Origin: Plasmodium malariae
Taxonomy: Eukaryota; Apicomplexa; Aconoidasida; Haemosporida; Plasmodiidae
DNA: 64,000 bases
Reading direction: 5' to 3'
Assembly: GCF_900090045.1 (NCBI RefSeq)
Contig: NC_041782.1
Location: 2,754,519 to 2,818,518 of the forward strand
Below are positions 1 to 12,668 of this stretch, piece after piece (the stretch's first letter is position 1; the number at the start of each line of letters is the position of its first letter). A program made the translations under genes and the position numbers. The notes beneath the pieces were generated by a model, which was given only the letters and a program-made list of their open reading frames with translations, did not search any database and was not told the origin of the DNA.

Positions 1-1763
1 TAAAATTACTTAAAATTTAATTACATAATAAATTAGATATAATATATATATATATAAAAGAAAGAAAATAGCTTATATATTTTAAATTATTCTAAGTTTA
101 ATGTACGTAAAACATAAGTATTCAGAATCATTTTATAGTATAAGTGATATATACATTTAAAATGTATCTCATAATGTAATACAATATGCAAATTCTTACT
201 AATTATTAAAATAGTTTGAGGATTATCTTTTAAAAATGTATGTTTTGAATGAATCCAAATATACGTAGACCATATAATGAAATACAGAAAGTAAACAAAA
301 TATATACTTTTCTAGCTCATAAAATAACTATATATAACTAATGTTATGGAATAATAATTTTATTATGTTAATTACCGTGTTATTATTTTTGTAATTAAAA
401 TATTGTAGCTTAAATATAATCGTATTCTTTTTACTTTTTTGTTTATTAATTTTTTTTTAAGGAACTACGAAGTTTTTCATGTATTATTGAAAAAATATAT
501 TGTTCTTATTATATTTTAAATATTTTACTCGTATTGATTATAATAATTAACAATAATAATAGGATTTGCATTATTATATTTACTAAATGAATTTCGATAA
601 ACAATATTAACTTGATTCTGAATTTCTTTTTCTTTAAATATTTTAGTCATAGTATGTTTTTATAAGGAACCAAGTAATTAACTATGAATTTGTCGAAAGT
701 TTTCATAATAAAAAATAATTAACGATAATTTTTGTGGAGCTTCTTATCATTTTATTATATACATTAACAGAAAAATTATATATATAAATTTTATTTTTAG
801 AGATATACAGAATGAAATTTTTTTGAAATTATTGTTACTGCATGCAGAGGATAATTAATTTATTTTAAGATATATTCATTTTTATATACATAAATATAAA
901 TATTAATTTTTGTTTTATGAATATTTTGTAAAATTATTGTGAATTAATAAATTCATAATATATTATTGGTCATTATTAAAATGTATTCTAAAAAATGAAC
1001 AATATATTTTATATATTTATGATAAAAGAATAATTATTATTGTTTAAACTTTTTATATTATAAAAATTTTCAGAAATTATGTATTACGAAAAAAAATATT
1101 TAGAATAATATATTATATTTTATGCATATATTAATTTAAATATAATTATTTCGGAATAACCTATAGTTTTTTAAAATGGAAAATTGTTTTTTTAAATATT
1201 AATTTTTAATTATTATTTTATATTAACTACCCTCAATTATATGAGTGAACAACTATATGACAAAGTTTGTATAAATTAGCATGACTAGTTCAATATATAT
1301 TTTAAATTTATAATTAAAACATTAATGTATATTATTATTTAGTCTCCACATTATATATGTTTGATATGATAAATAGAAACAATATTTAAAAATATGTCGA
1401 AATAAATGTTTTTATTTTATTTTTTCATTATTCCATATAATACGTTAATAATTACTGTAGTGCTAAATAATTAATTTTTATATTTTGGATATTTAAGTTA
1501 AAATACTAATTATATTATTATAATTGGAGATACTTTATTATAAAAAACATAATGATAAATATTTTAAGTTATTTTTTTAAATTAAATTTTTTTATACTAT
1601 GCAATATATTATTCTCACATTTTAGTGCGAATTTATGAAAATATAAAAAATGTTGAAACAAAAATAAAATATTGAAAGTTGCATCCTTATATATTTGGTG
1701 TATATTACAGAATTGCTAATTATTTTTCATTCTGAATATATTAAAATATCAAGAATATGTATC
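1..1763. other. Left intergenic flank, no gene seen
   Basis: Very A+T-rich sequence with many short homopolymers and no open frame of useful length on either strand. The last 400-odd bases are presumably the promoter of the gene starting at 1764. I see no clear copy of the upstream motifs found in front of the other fam genes, only loosely similar T-rich stretches. Confidence 0.5.
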
Positions 1764-2533
1764 ATGGAGCAAAATTTTGTGCAATATTTATTAATTAAAA
1801 CTGCGGTATTTATCCTTTTATATTGGATATGTCATTTTAACAATGATATGGTATGATTATATTATTAAATTATATTTATATTTCCCATATTTTTTAAATT
1901 TTATATTTATTAATTCTTTTTTTTAAGCAAGATATTACATATTTCTTTAAATAACAAATATTTTTTTTTTTTTCGATCCCTTATCAGAGATTGACATATG
2001 ATAATAGCAAATTTATTATAAAATTAGATGTGAGATTGTGTCGAATGATGGCGGCACATAAAAAGGAAAAACATTCAAATATTAAATGCATAAAGAAAAA
2101 AATGAAAAATAATAGAGAATACAAAAATGAGGAATCATCTAATAATAAAACGGCAATCACAGTAAAAAATAGAAAGCTAGACAAAATATATTATAAAAAT
2201 TTAGTTAGTTATATGGCAAATGCTGATTTTAAGTATTTAAGAAAAAGCATGAAAAAAAAAGTATTTCAGATTTGTGTTTTAGCTAGCTTCCATATATTAC
2301 TTGGAATACTATTAATTGTTTTAGAAAAATTAAATTATTTAAATGTTTTAAAGTTATTTGATCCTTTACATTTATCAACTCTAGGATTTGTGATATTCAT
2401 GTTTATAGTTATACTAAGTATGTTTTATTTTTACAAAAAATTTAAAACATATATAAAGTTAACACGTATAAAAGATGATATATATAATACGGCATATCCT
2501 TCTTTCCGTCAAGTAGGCTTTTATAAAGATTAA
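1764..2533 (+). CDS. Two-exon exported protein, divergent fam-l/fam-m-like member (210 aa)
   Basis: Exon 1 is 1764-1850 (87 nt, MEQNFVQYLLIKTAVF... to a GTATGA donor) and exon 2 is 1988-2533 after a TTATCAG acceptor; both junctions are phase 0. Exon 1 encodes a hydrophobic signal-peptide-like segment with the MEQ...IK..F.LL.WICHF pattern shared by the other fam genes here. The PEXEL position (about residues 48-52) reads RMMAA instead of RLLAE/K, so leucine and the acidic residue are both missing. Two membrane helices are predicted at about 121-141 and 159-178, followed by a basic tail. The middle and C-terminus match neither group A nor group B; the KIYYKN...NADFKYL stretch marks a separate subgroup. 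It is probably exported or endomembrane-located; function is unknown. The use of exon 1 ATG 1764 rather than the out-of-frame ATG at 1757 follows the MEQ consensus. Confidence 0.85.
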
Positions 2534-4779
2534 TATCTATAAGTTCCCATTTTATATACATAAATAATAAGTATACATTTAATTGCTTTTATTTGAACGA
2601 TGGTTCTTCTCTTAGCTGACCATTTTGATATGCAATAAACAAAATAGACGCTAATATTTGCTTTGTTCATTTGAATATTATTATTTCCTTTTCTTTGTTT
2701 ATTATATTATTTTTAATCCTTAATAAATTGTTGTGTTTTACGTATATATTTTGTATATAACTATATTTTTATGAAAAATACTATATATGCTTAAAAATTA
2801 ATATAGAAAATAACAGTTTATATTATTTTGTTGTCATGATGTGTGAATTTTGATTTTTACTGTAAAATATAGTGTTCATATTTTTTTATCTTGTACTCAA
2901 CTAAATGAATGTTTGATAAGGTAATTAAAATAGTGTATTATTTGTATCTAATTAAAAGTAAATGTGTCTTTTGATTAATATGAAAATTCAAGAAATTTGA
3001 ATGTAGTTATATAGTTATATCTTTTATTTTGTTTAAATAAACAAAACTAATTAATTATAGATTCAATAGAGTTAATTTTTTATGTCTAAATTGACGTGTA
3101 ATATAAAGATACTTTGTGTAAGCTAAAAATAAATTTTCAAAAAGGAAACCATTGAAACATAATAAATTATTTTATGTGAGAATTTTAAAATAATATATAT
3201 AGTAGTTACTTTTAATTATTTTTTTCTTTTGATGTTTTTTATTATTATGAAATAATTTGTTTAGTTAATACTTAAAATTTATAAAAGTATAAAAAGGCGT
3301 AAATTATTTTTAGGATATTTTATAGTAGTAAATAAATTTAAACAGCTTTTTTCTTTTATTAACAATTTTATTGTGATATAAACTCTAATTGTCTTATTAA
3401 TATTATTAAAATTTACATATTATTATTACGTATATTATATAGTTAATATTACTTTCTGTTATATAATATAACATACAATTTTTTTTTTTTAGTTGGTTTT
3501 GAATGAGTTCGCTTAATAACATATATACATAAAAAAAAAACAAAATATTTAGTAAATAAAATATCTTATTTTACATATATTAGTTCTACTTGTTACATAT
3601 AATTAATGAATCATTAATTTTATGATGGTCTAATTTAGTAGACTTTTTTTTTTTTTTTTGGATTATGATTATATTGAATAATTATATATAAAACCGTATC
3701 AACTATGAATTTGTTAAATATTTTTTAGCCATAGGAAATTAAATGATAAAAATAAGTACCAATTATATATTATAGTTAAATGAAAAATATGTCACTGTAA
3801 GAAAAATTGCAAATGAATCCTGAAATGATAAGTTTTAATAGAATTATTAGCAGTAATAGAGTAATGAACAAGAACAAATTTCTGTACAGTAAAGATCATT
3901 CTAAAAATGTTACTTAAAGAAACAGTAATATAATAACATTTTGAATTTAAATATATATGTTATGACATCATATTATTTTAAACAAAATTATAAAATAAAA
4001 TAAGCTATACTCCACCGTTATATAATATTAATAACGGTATATATTAGAAAAAACATGAACTACTATTATAAAGGTTTTAATTAAGATAAATGAATACTAT
4101 AAATGATGCCGTATTAAAAAGATATAAAAAATTAATGGATTAATATATACATATATATATATTAATTAAAATATTTTCCTATATACAAAAAATACATATG
4201 AATAAATATTTATGAAATAAACCTATTAATGTGTGATATATCCATTTATTCAATGGAAGAATATTTATTTAGCTAAAAATTGAAATTTTTTTATAAATGA
4301 TATTTCCATTTAGATGAAAGTGTATAATTAATTATGACTGATATAAATGTTTTTAATAAATATATCATTTAAAAATAAAATTTAGCAGAAAAAGGAATAA
4401 TCCTAAAATGTCAAACCATATACTTGACATGATGATTTAAAAACTATTGATTAGATAAAAGATTATAGTTTTATCTAACTTCTTTGATTAAGTAATCTGA
4501 ATAAGATATAGTATTAATAAATAAGGTAATACGTTATATTTTTTATATAAATTAAAATATGCAATATATGATAACGTAAGAATCTCTCGAAGGTGTAGGA
4601 CTAATTATCTTACTAATATTCATTATAAATATATTTATAATAGATTTATACATTATATAAATATGAAATCGTGAAATACATAAATTCCTTATTTTAATAC
4701 TGTTTTTCTTAGAGTAATACTATATATAGCGGTTATAATGAATTAATTTTTTTATATTGTTTTTATATAAACTATTTTT
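2534..4779. other. Intergenic region, nothing recognised
   Basis: About 2.2 kb of A+T-rich spacer between the 1764 gene and the first family C unit. It holds homopolymer runs (for example T runs near 3480-3490 and 3647-3659) but no signal-peptide exon, no long ORF and no structured repeat that I could support. Confidence 0.5.
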
Positions 4780-6217
4780 TTTAAGGAGATTAAATTAATT
4801 AAAAAAATTAGTAACAATTTATTATTTATATTATTAAAATAATATATTTAATATTTAATAATTTCATAATTAACTCAAGACTATAGGTGAAAAATAGAAA
4901 ACGAATAAATATTGATATACACTTATATGTAATTTTCTAGCATATTTCAATATAGCTTCTCATTTATTTTATATACATTACATAAATAATGGTTATACTT
5001 AAATATGTTAATTTGGTAGAATTTTTTATAAATTAATAAAAAATAATTAACAAGTTTTTTCCTTTTTTAAAATTTTCGGAAAAAAATTAATATGTTAAAA
5101 ATTTTTATATGTTTATTGTATATATACTATATAATAACTTATAGAACGTTTTAAATGTAAATTATTATACGTTTTTTTTTTACGTTATATATTTTTGGAA
5201 TTTCCATTGAATTATCTAAATTACTAAAAGATTTTTTTGCTAAATACGTTTTTACATTTTTTTATTAACGCTAATATTTCCGCAGAATTTTTAAATATAT
5301 AATATTTTAATATAACTAAAAAAAATATATTTATAAATAACTGAATTATCACAGTTAATGTATGCATTATTGGTAATGATAAATAAATACATTTTTTTAA
5401 ATTATATATAAATTACTGTATATTTCTTTTATTAATATGTTACAAATGTTTAAATTCAGCAATTTGGATTGTGTTATTTAAATACCAAAATTTTGTATCT
5501 GAATTACATCTTACAATCATATTTTTACGAAAAGAATGTTTAAGCTTTTTACATATTCAAAGGCATTTATCATATCTTGGATCATAATTTATACGATAAA
5601 AAAAAATTTGTATTTTTTTATTTTTCTTTACATTTCTGTCATTGTAATTATATTATATATGTGAAATTTACGTTTTTTAAATAAAAATTAATGCTTAGAA
5701 AAAAAAATATGTAAAAATTACTGATGTTATTTACAGGATATTTATCAAAAAAATAATAATTATATTAATGTTATGTGATAATATATTTATTCTTATCACA
5801 TAAACTGTTTTGTTTTATATATAAAGAAAAATCATAAGGAAACCAAAAATTTATTTTATTTATTTTTTTTGTTTGAAATGTATTAACAATGAAATTTAGT
5901 ATTACTCTGTTAAGAAGCTAAAATGTAAATATATTTTAACATTTATTAAAAATTAGGGCTACTAAAAATTATTATAATTAATGTTTATTTTTTAATAAGT
6001 AAATTTATTGAAATATTTACTAAAATTTTTTTTATATTATTTTTTTTTTAAATTTTTCTTTTTATTTTTTTTTTTTCTGAATTTATTACTCTTTCAATGC
6101 ATAAAATCAGATAACAAAGGAAATGAAAAAATATTTTTATTACGATTTTGTAAATATATAGTAAATTATTAACATGTTTAAAGACATTAAGCAAAATAAT
6201 TTTGGAATGAATATAAA
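4780..6217 (+). repeat. Family C upstream region, copy 1
   Basis: This flank precedes the first family C pseudogene. From about 4784 the sequence (TTTTTTTTAAGGAGATTAAATTAATT, broken here as ...AAGGAGATTAA...) aligns loosely with a stretch found at a similar distance upstream of the other family C loci (1.2-1.4 kb before exon 1). T-rich blocks around 6020-6075 lie where the other copies have similar runs. It is the most diverged of the five copies. Whether it ever acted as a promoter is inference. Confidence 0.4.
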
Positions 6218-7109
6218 ATGATATCTTTTATTTTAGATAAAAATATTATATTTATATTTTTTTTTGGATATATTACTATTTCTGTGATGCGGTATAATTA
6301 TAACATTGCAGAAAATTTCTCCATATTTTATGATGATTCATGTTATATATACACATATATCAACTGAAACAAAATATTTAGTTTGTGCGTAGAAAATTAT
6401 ATCAAACTATAAAAAATTAAAACATTTTATTTTCCTTGTAGCATAACTTTGGTGAAATTTTAGATATGAAAACTATTCAAAATATATCATTATATTCAAG
6501 AACTTATAGATTATTATCAAAATTTAACAATGAAAAAATAAAGGTTTCATTAGAACGTAACTTACCTAGAAATGGATATAACGATATAAAAAAAAAAAAA
6601 AAAATTGTCAATTAAAAAATTATGGTAATAATGCTGGAGCGGAATACATGGAAAGGGCAGAACTAAAAATAAATGTAATTCAGGATTTGAGGAAAAAAAT
6701 TACTGAGGAAGTGCATATATGTATTATGTAAACCATTTGTAGAAATAGATAAAATATTTGAAAAATTAATTTATAAAGGATTTATTGCAATATATGAATA
6801 TAGGAAATGTACAGATTCTATCCAAAAAAAAAATTTGAAATTTTCAGCGTGTAAGAGTGCTGTTTTAACTTTTGCTCTACCATCAATAATTTTTTTTACA
6901 GTACTTTCATTACTTTTGATAGTTTGTCCTCCGTTAGGTACATCATTATTGGGGCAACATAGTCAATCTTTTCAAGGATTTATGACAAAATCTGAATGCA
7001 AGCGTTTTTATTGTCGTTATTTATATTGAGTATCTTCATGGTAATTTATATACTGGTAAAATTTATAAATTATGTAATAGAAGTAGGGGGAGAAGAAATA
7101 GAAAACTAG
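6218..7109 (+). pseudogene. Family C exported protein, frameshifted pseudogene (copy 1)
   Basis: A possible exon 1 at 6218-6291 is followed by a good acceptor, CCTTGTAG, ending at 6441. Exon 2 from 6442 reads into RTYRLLSK, a PEXEL-like site. The frame breaks in a run of 17 A at 6588-6604 (stop at 6613), resumes in another frame as NCQLKNYGNNAG..., returns to the first frame at about 6691 (KLLRKCIYVLCKPF...EYRKCTD, then a membrane helix FALPSIIFFTVLSLLLIV), and shifts again near 7025 into a second helix (LSIFMVIYILVKFINYV) ending with TAG at 7107-7109. Domain order therefore matches the 8704 and 24882 copies: signal exon, PEXEL-like motif, conserved KK(C)..V.CKP/K...YKYRKC core, two helices. 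At least three frame changes make a functional protein unlikely. The exon 1 assignment is weaker than the rest, because its length is not a multiple of three. Confidence 0.75.
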
Positions 7110-7504
7110 ATATAATGAATACATTGGTTTCGGAAAATTTTTGTTTTTGTAAATAATGAAGATTTACTATTAGCTTAATGAAATTATGAATTAAATTTTT
7201 TGTTTTGTTTTGTTTTCATTATTATATTAAACTAGATAGATGTCATGCACTTATATATAACTATAAAAATGTACATATTTATTATTTACACTATTTATAG
7301 TTTTTCGAAAATTTTTTTCCCATAATAATATATTCTTTTGAAGGAACTTAATACGTTCATTTGGTGCAATTACATAAATGTAAAAAATATGAAAGCATGA
7401 AATAAAAAAATTATTATCTTATTTATGTAGTGTTCCAGAGTAATATGTGCTATATATTATATTAAATATTATTATAATTCTTTTCTCTTATTTTCAATTA
7501 ATAA
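7110..7504. other. 3' flank of family C copy 1
   Basis: Short A+T-rich spacer containing two TTTTG(TTTTG) repeats near 7199-7215. It carries no gene. Confidence 0.5.
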
Positions 7505-8703
7505 TTTTTTAGAAAAGTAACTTAATTAGATATATTAGTACCAATTAATTAATTATAATTAAAATAATTTATTTAATATATAATATTTTTATAATTAGTT
7601 GAAGTTATCAAATGCAAAAAATAGGAATGGATGAAAATGTTGGATATTAGTTTTTCTTCTTTTACTTATAAATTATTAAATGGATATTTTATATAGCTTG
7701 AATTAGTTTCTCTAAAATTATTTAATGTAAAATTATTTTATTTGGAATTTATTTTTATATTTCATAATTGGTAAGAATATTTTTCATTAAATTTACTTTT
7801 ATATTTTTCTTTTTTCTATTTTTTTTATATTATTATTTTTATATAACTTATAATTTGCAATATTTTAACAAGAAATAAAAAAATATATAAGTGAACTCAT
7901 ATAGTGTATTAATTTTTAACGATAATAAATAATATATATTTTTAAATTATATTAAAATTATCATGTAATACTTATATTAATATGGCCAAAACCTATAAAC
8001 AGATAATTTGAGTTTACTTTTTAAAATACAAAAGTTTGTATGTTTATTAATCCTCCAATGAAACCTCTACAATTAAAATGCATGAATATACTAAAGATTC
8101 AAGTATGTATCAGATGGAACTTTATAATTTTTACAATAACAAAAATATGTAGTTTTTTTTTTTCATATATTACAGGAATTATATTCATATAATTTAAGAT
8201 CTTTTAATAAGTGTACAAAACTACGTTTATTTATACGAATCTAGACACTTCAATTGCTATATTTCCGATGTATATTAATGTGATCATTTATATCGGATTT
8301 TTTTTATTTTTATATATAAAACAAAATTTTAAGAATGGGAAATCTTTTTTTTTTTTTCTTAAGTTAATTAACAGTAGCATTTAATATTTGTTTTTAGACG
8401 AATCAGAATAGTTTATATATATATTAGTAGATTTATTAATAAAATTATTTCTACCAAATTTATTTTAATTGAATTTTTTTATAAATAAATTCAATGGAGT
8501 TATTTAGAAACGCCTTTATAGTGTTGACATTTCTCTATTATTTATATTTTTGTTTTATTTAAAAAATTTGATTCTATTTATGGAAAAGAAATATGATAAA
8601 TTAAAATAACAAATGAAAAAGAATATTTTTCAACGACGTTTCTCGAATATGAAGCCTTTTTTCTTACATAAATAAATATATTATAACAATTAATTATGGA
8701 AAA
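7505..8703 (+). repeat. Family C upstream region, copy 2
   Basis: Begins with TTTTTTAGAAAAGTAACTT at about 7505. The same signature lies upstream of the other copies: TTTTTTAGAAAAGTAATTT near 39851, TTTTTTAGAAAATTAATTT near 56331, and TTTTTTAGAAGAGAAATTT near 23465. The region runs to the exon 1 ATG at 8704, about 1.2 kb. No ORF was found in it. Confidence 0.6.
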
Positions 8704-9591
8704 ATGAAGGGGAAAAATAACTATTTTATTTCCGTTAAAACCATAATATTTATCATTTTTAATTTTTACTCTTATATTAATAATTTGGTATCACTATTAC
8801 ATCCATATAATTTCCTTTATATTTTTAATATTCACGTTATATATGTATGCATATATATATATATGTATTTAACGGAAATTTTTCTTTAAGTGTAAGAAAA
8901 TATATCACATTATATACACATAATATTTTTTTTTTTTGTAGTGCAATTCTGATAAATCTTTATACTATAGAAACTGTATAAGTAGCATATTAAATTCAAG
9001 AAATAATAGAATATTATCAAAAGTTAAGAATAAAACAATCAATTGGGATTCAAATATAAATTAGACCTAAAGAAAAATTATTATTTAGAAAATAAGAAAT
9101 ACGTTGGTGAATCAGATTGTGGTGAAAGAAGTGCATCTACGGAAAAATATAATTCAAAATTTGCAGCCAAATCATTAGTTAAGAAATGTACATCCGTTAT
9201 ATGTAAACTACATATATTAATACATACTTTTTTTGAAAAATTATTATACAGGGTATTTTGTACTATATATAAATATAGGAAATGTACAGATCATACGCAG
9301 AAAAAAAGTTTAAAACGTTCTGTATTTATAAAAACAGCTTTGATATTTGCTGTACCAGTAATAATTTTTTTAACTGCATCTGTAATATATATTTTAGCGC
9401 AATTTTTCTCCGGAACATGGAAGGATCTTATTCCAATTACCGATACAAATAGTTTATCACATAGTATACGTGAAAACGTAAAGTTTATTGCATTATCATT
9501 CGCTATTTTAAGTGTTTCAATGGTTATTTATACGCTAGTAAAATTCTTAAAATATGTAATTGATGTAAGAAAAAGAAAAGTTAAAACTTAG
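8704..9591 (+). pseudogene. Family C exported protein, single-frameshift pseudogene (copy 2, best preserved)
   Basis: Exon 1 is 8704-8787 (28 codons, MKGKNNYFISVKTIIFIIF..., donor GTATCA). Exon 2 starts at 8942 after a T-rich acceptor ending in GTAG, in phase 0, and reads CNSDKSLYYRN... then RNNRILSK, a PEXEL-like motif, before a TAG at 9062-9064. The rest of the protein is open in the neighbouring frame from about 9034 to 9591: KYKLDLKKNYYLENKKY, the conserved core KSLVKKCTSVICK...LLYRVFCTIYKYRKC, helix 1 (about ALIFAVPVIIFLTASVIYIL) and helix 2 (about FIALSFAILSVSMVIYTLV), with a basic tail ending KRKVKT. So one indel between 9031 and 9062 separates the N-terminal and C-terminal parts. Everything else, including splice sites, looks intact. 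The family resembles fam-l/fam-m in layout but not in sequence; I do not recognise a published name for it. Confidence 0.8.
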
Positions 9592-12248
9592 TTATAATGA
9601 ATATAATGATTTAAAAAATGGTTTTCATTTAACTGTTAAAGATATGCTTTATGTTTAAGAAAATTATAAGCTTAAAAAAGTCTTTTAATAAAATATTATG
9701 ATTCAACCTATAATATAAAAATGTACATTAATACAGAAGAGTGAGAAAAAAAAATATAATTATATATTAAAATACTCATAATATTTTTTGTTTGTACTTC
9801 TTTATTTATCTTAATGTTTCTCTAATATAATTTAATACTCTAATTTAGGATATATATATAATATATTAAATATCTTTGTGATTCATAAAAATGCGAAGTA
9901 AAATTTTTCATATTTAGAATATAACATTTTTATATGAAAAAATATTTGTACAAATTTATGTAAATAATTATTATAATAAAAAAAGAATTATTTAATTTAA
10001 ATATAAAATATTCTCTACTCCAACTTGACTTATGTAGCGAGGTGATTTATATTTTTATGAATCATGCATTTTATTTTTTTTTTTTATAGTTTTATTTAAT
10101 TATTTGATTGTGTTTTAAAATCTACATATTAGGTTTTGCTTTCAAATTATATATATAATGGTGTTTTTCATTTAAGAAAACAAAATTCAATTTTTTTTTT
10201 GTTCAAGTCTATTTTTTAATAAAATTAGAACTAAACAAATAATCTTTGTTAAAACAATTATTATAGGAAACGAATATTTAAAATTTACTTTCATATAAGC
10301 ATTTATTTATCAGTTCCTTAGATTTTTTTGCATAGTTTTTGTGTGACATTTTAATTATATAACATTATGTTATTACTTTTAAGAATGAATTATGAATACC
10401 ACATTATTAGTTTTAGAATTCATGAAGCTTTATAATTATGTAAAGAAATCTGCACCGATTTATTATTTTTAAAATAATTATTGTATATAAAACATTTTTA
10501 TAAACTTTACCTACATATCTATAAGGAAACAAAATTATACATATCTGTATAAAAAAAAAATCCAGTTAGTATAATTATTGAATAACATTAGTCAATATTG
10601 GATTGTATTATACTACGATTACACATTTTGTTCTGTCTAAAAAAACACTACCCTAGTAAAAATAAATGATGTATTATTAATAATATTCATTTAACCGTTA
10701 AATAAAATGTGAATATGTTTTAATTATAAATGTAGTTCTTCTAGTAACATAATTATATATGGATAATTATTTATACATTTGTGTTACTTGAAATTTTTGC
10801 TTTATATATTTATTTACCTCATGAGTAGAAGTAACTTATGTGCAAAAACATACAGAATTTATATTAAGAACCAAAAATGTTTTTGAAAATATATAATCTA
10901 CCTCTTTTTAATAATATAATATTAAGTAAAAGAAAATTAATCTCATAAGTTAATTCGAATAATGGTTATTGTTCTTTCACTAGTGCTGTAAGAGTTAATA
11001 TATATTCATTAAAATGTTAATCTATTTTTATAAATTTTTTTATAAAATAAGAATATATTTGCATGGTTCTTGGCTGCATTTATTTATAAGATTCTTACCT
11101 TATAAACGATAATTTTTTAAAAGCGTTTTTCCATAAATTCATTTTGAACTCCAAATTAAAACTAATATTTGATATACTAACCATTCGGTATATATATAAT
11201 TGAAATAATATTTTTTATTTTATGAAAAATATAAAAAATTTTATTTTTATGCGAAAATATACAGGGACTTAAATATCTTAAGATACATATTTGGAAATAT
11301 ATGCACAAAGTAATTGATCGCTTTGCTAATAAAAAATTTAAAGCTTTTAATATTTAATTTTTTATTTAATATTAAAAATATAACATTTTATGAAGTTATA
11401 TACTTTTACATAAATTATACATATTTGTATTTAAGATTTTGGATATGTGTTAATATTATTTTGTAGGAAATTTTCAAAATATGTTTTTATATTTATAATT
11501 TATATAAGGTACATATGTAGGAAAATATTAATTTTTTTAGTATAATGTTTTAACAATAAATGATATAATAGTGCATATGTTATATTATTGTTACACTAAA
11601 GTAATTCTTGATTTAGTTCTTCTTTAAATAAATTACTTAAAAATATATAGTTATATGTATACATATAAAAAATAATAATATGAGTATTAGTGCTAGAAAT
11701 GACCTATATATAATAAAAATTATATTTTTAGGATATTGGTACATTTTAGACAACGATAGATATTTTTTTTTTTACTATATTGATATTCTAATAAAAATTT
11801 ATATTTAATTAAGGAAAAGAAACTAAACAGAAGAATTTTAAAATATTTCATTTGCAAATAATATTACAAATTAAAATTAATTAAAAATTATACTTTTTTA
11901 ATATTATTATACAAAAATAATTAATTATAATTTATTTACTTTTTAAAAATATTATTTTTCATAGTTTATTTATTATCATAATTTTTATATGTTAAACATA
12001 TTGTAGACTATAAAAGAATTCATATATTTAATTAGTACATAAAGATATCGTTACAATTTATATATCATAAAAAATTGATTTTTTCATTTGATATTAGAAA
12101 TATTATATTTTAATACTATTTAATATATTTTGGCTATAATAGTCTGTTTTTCAAAATTGATATGTTAATCAGATTAGAAATATTAATAGGAATACATAAT
12201 TAAAATTAGCAGTTATTCTCTGAATATACGTAACAGTGCATTATTTAT
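9592..12248. other. Intergenic region, nothing recognised
   Basis: About 2.7 kb of A+T-rich spacer downstream of the family C copy. I saw no signal exon, RNA gene or ORF above background. Confidence 0.5.
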
Positions 12249-12668
12249 ATTCCCTACTTTCTTTATTCCATAAAAATTCAATATGTAGATATAATAAAAA
12301 TGGAATATATATTTTATTTTTCTTATTGTGAATAAAATTAATAAAGAATTATATAATTATTCTGCTGTATTAAATAATTTTTATATTAATTTAGAATATT
12401 TATTGATGAATTCAATTTATATAATTTTAATTAAGTTTATTTTTTTATATATAACATTAATATAAAAACACTATAGTTTATTTCTATGGCTATTTTTCCT
12501 TATCTCTGTTGTAAACAAAATTACACTATAGAAATATTATAATGATTGTACGAAAATATAAAAAACAAATTAAATAAAAAATAATAGTGTCTTTTATCAT
12601 ACATCATATATTGTATTATTGTTAATTTTATTCTTTCCCTTTATATTACCGTTTAAAATTTCTATAAC
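12249..12668 (+). promoter_or_regulatory. Group A type upstream region
   Basis: The segment carries CTTATCTCTGTTGT at 12499-12512, about 160 bases before the start codon. Near-identical strings occur at the same distance before the genes at 43993 (43817-43830) and 63671 (63498-63511). It is followed by an AAATTAAATAAA...AATAATAGTG stretch and by TATTATTGTTAA...ATATTACCG close to exon 1, both shared with 43993 and 60455. A promoter or 5'UTR role is inferred from position and conservation. Confidence 0.55.

Noticed and set aside
1984..2184. 66-codon minus-strand ORF
   Set aside because: Antisense shadow of the 1764 gene's second exon.
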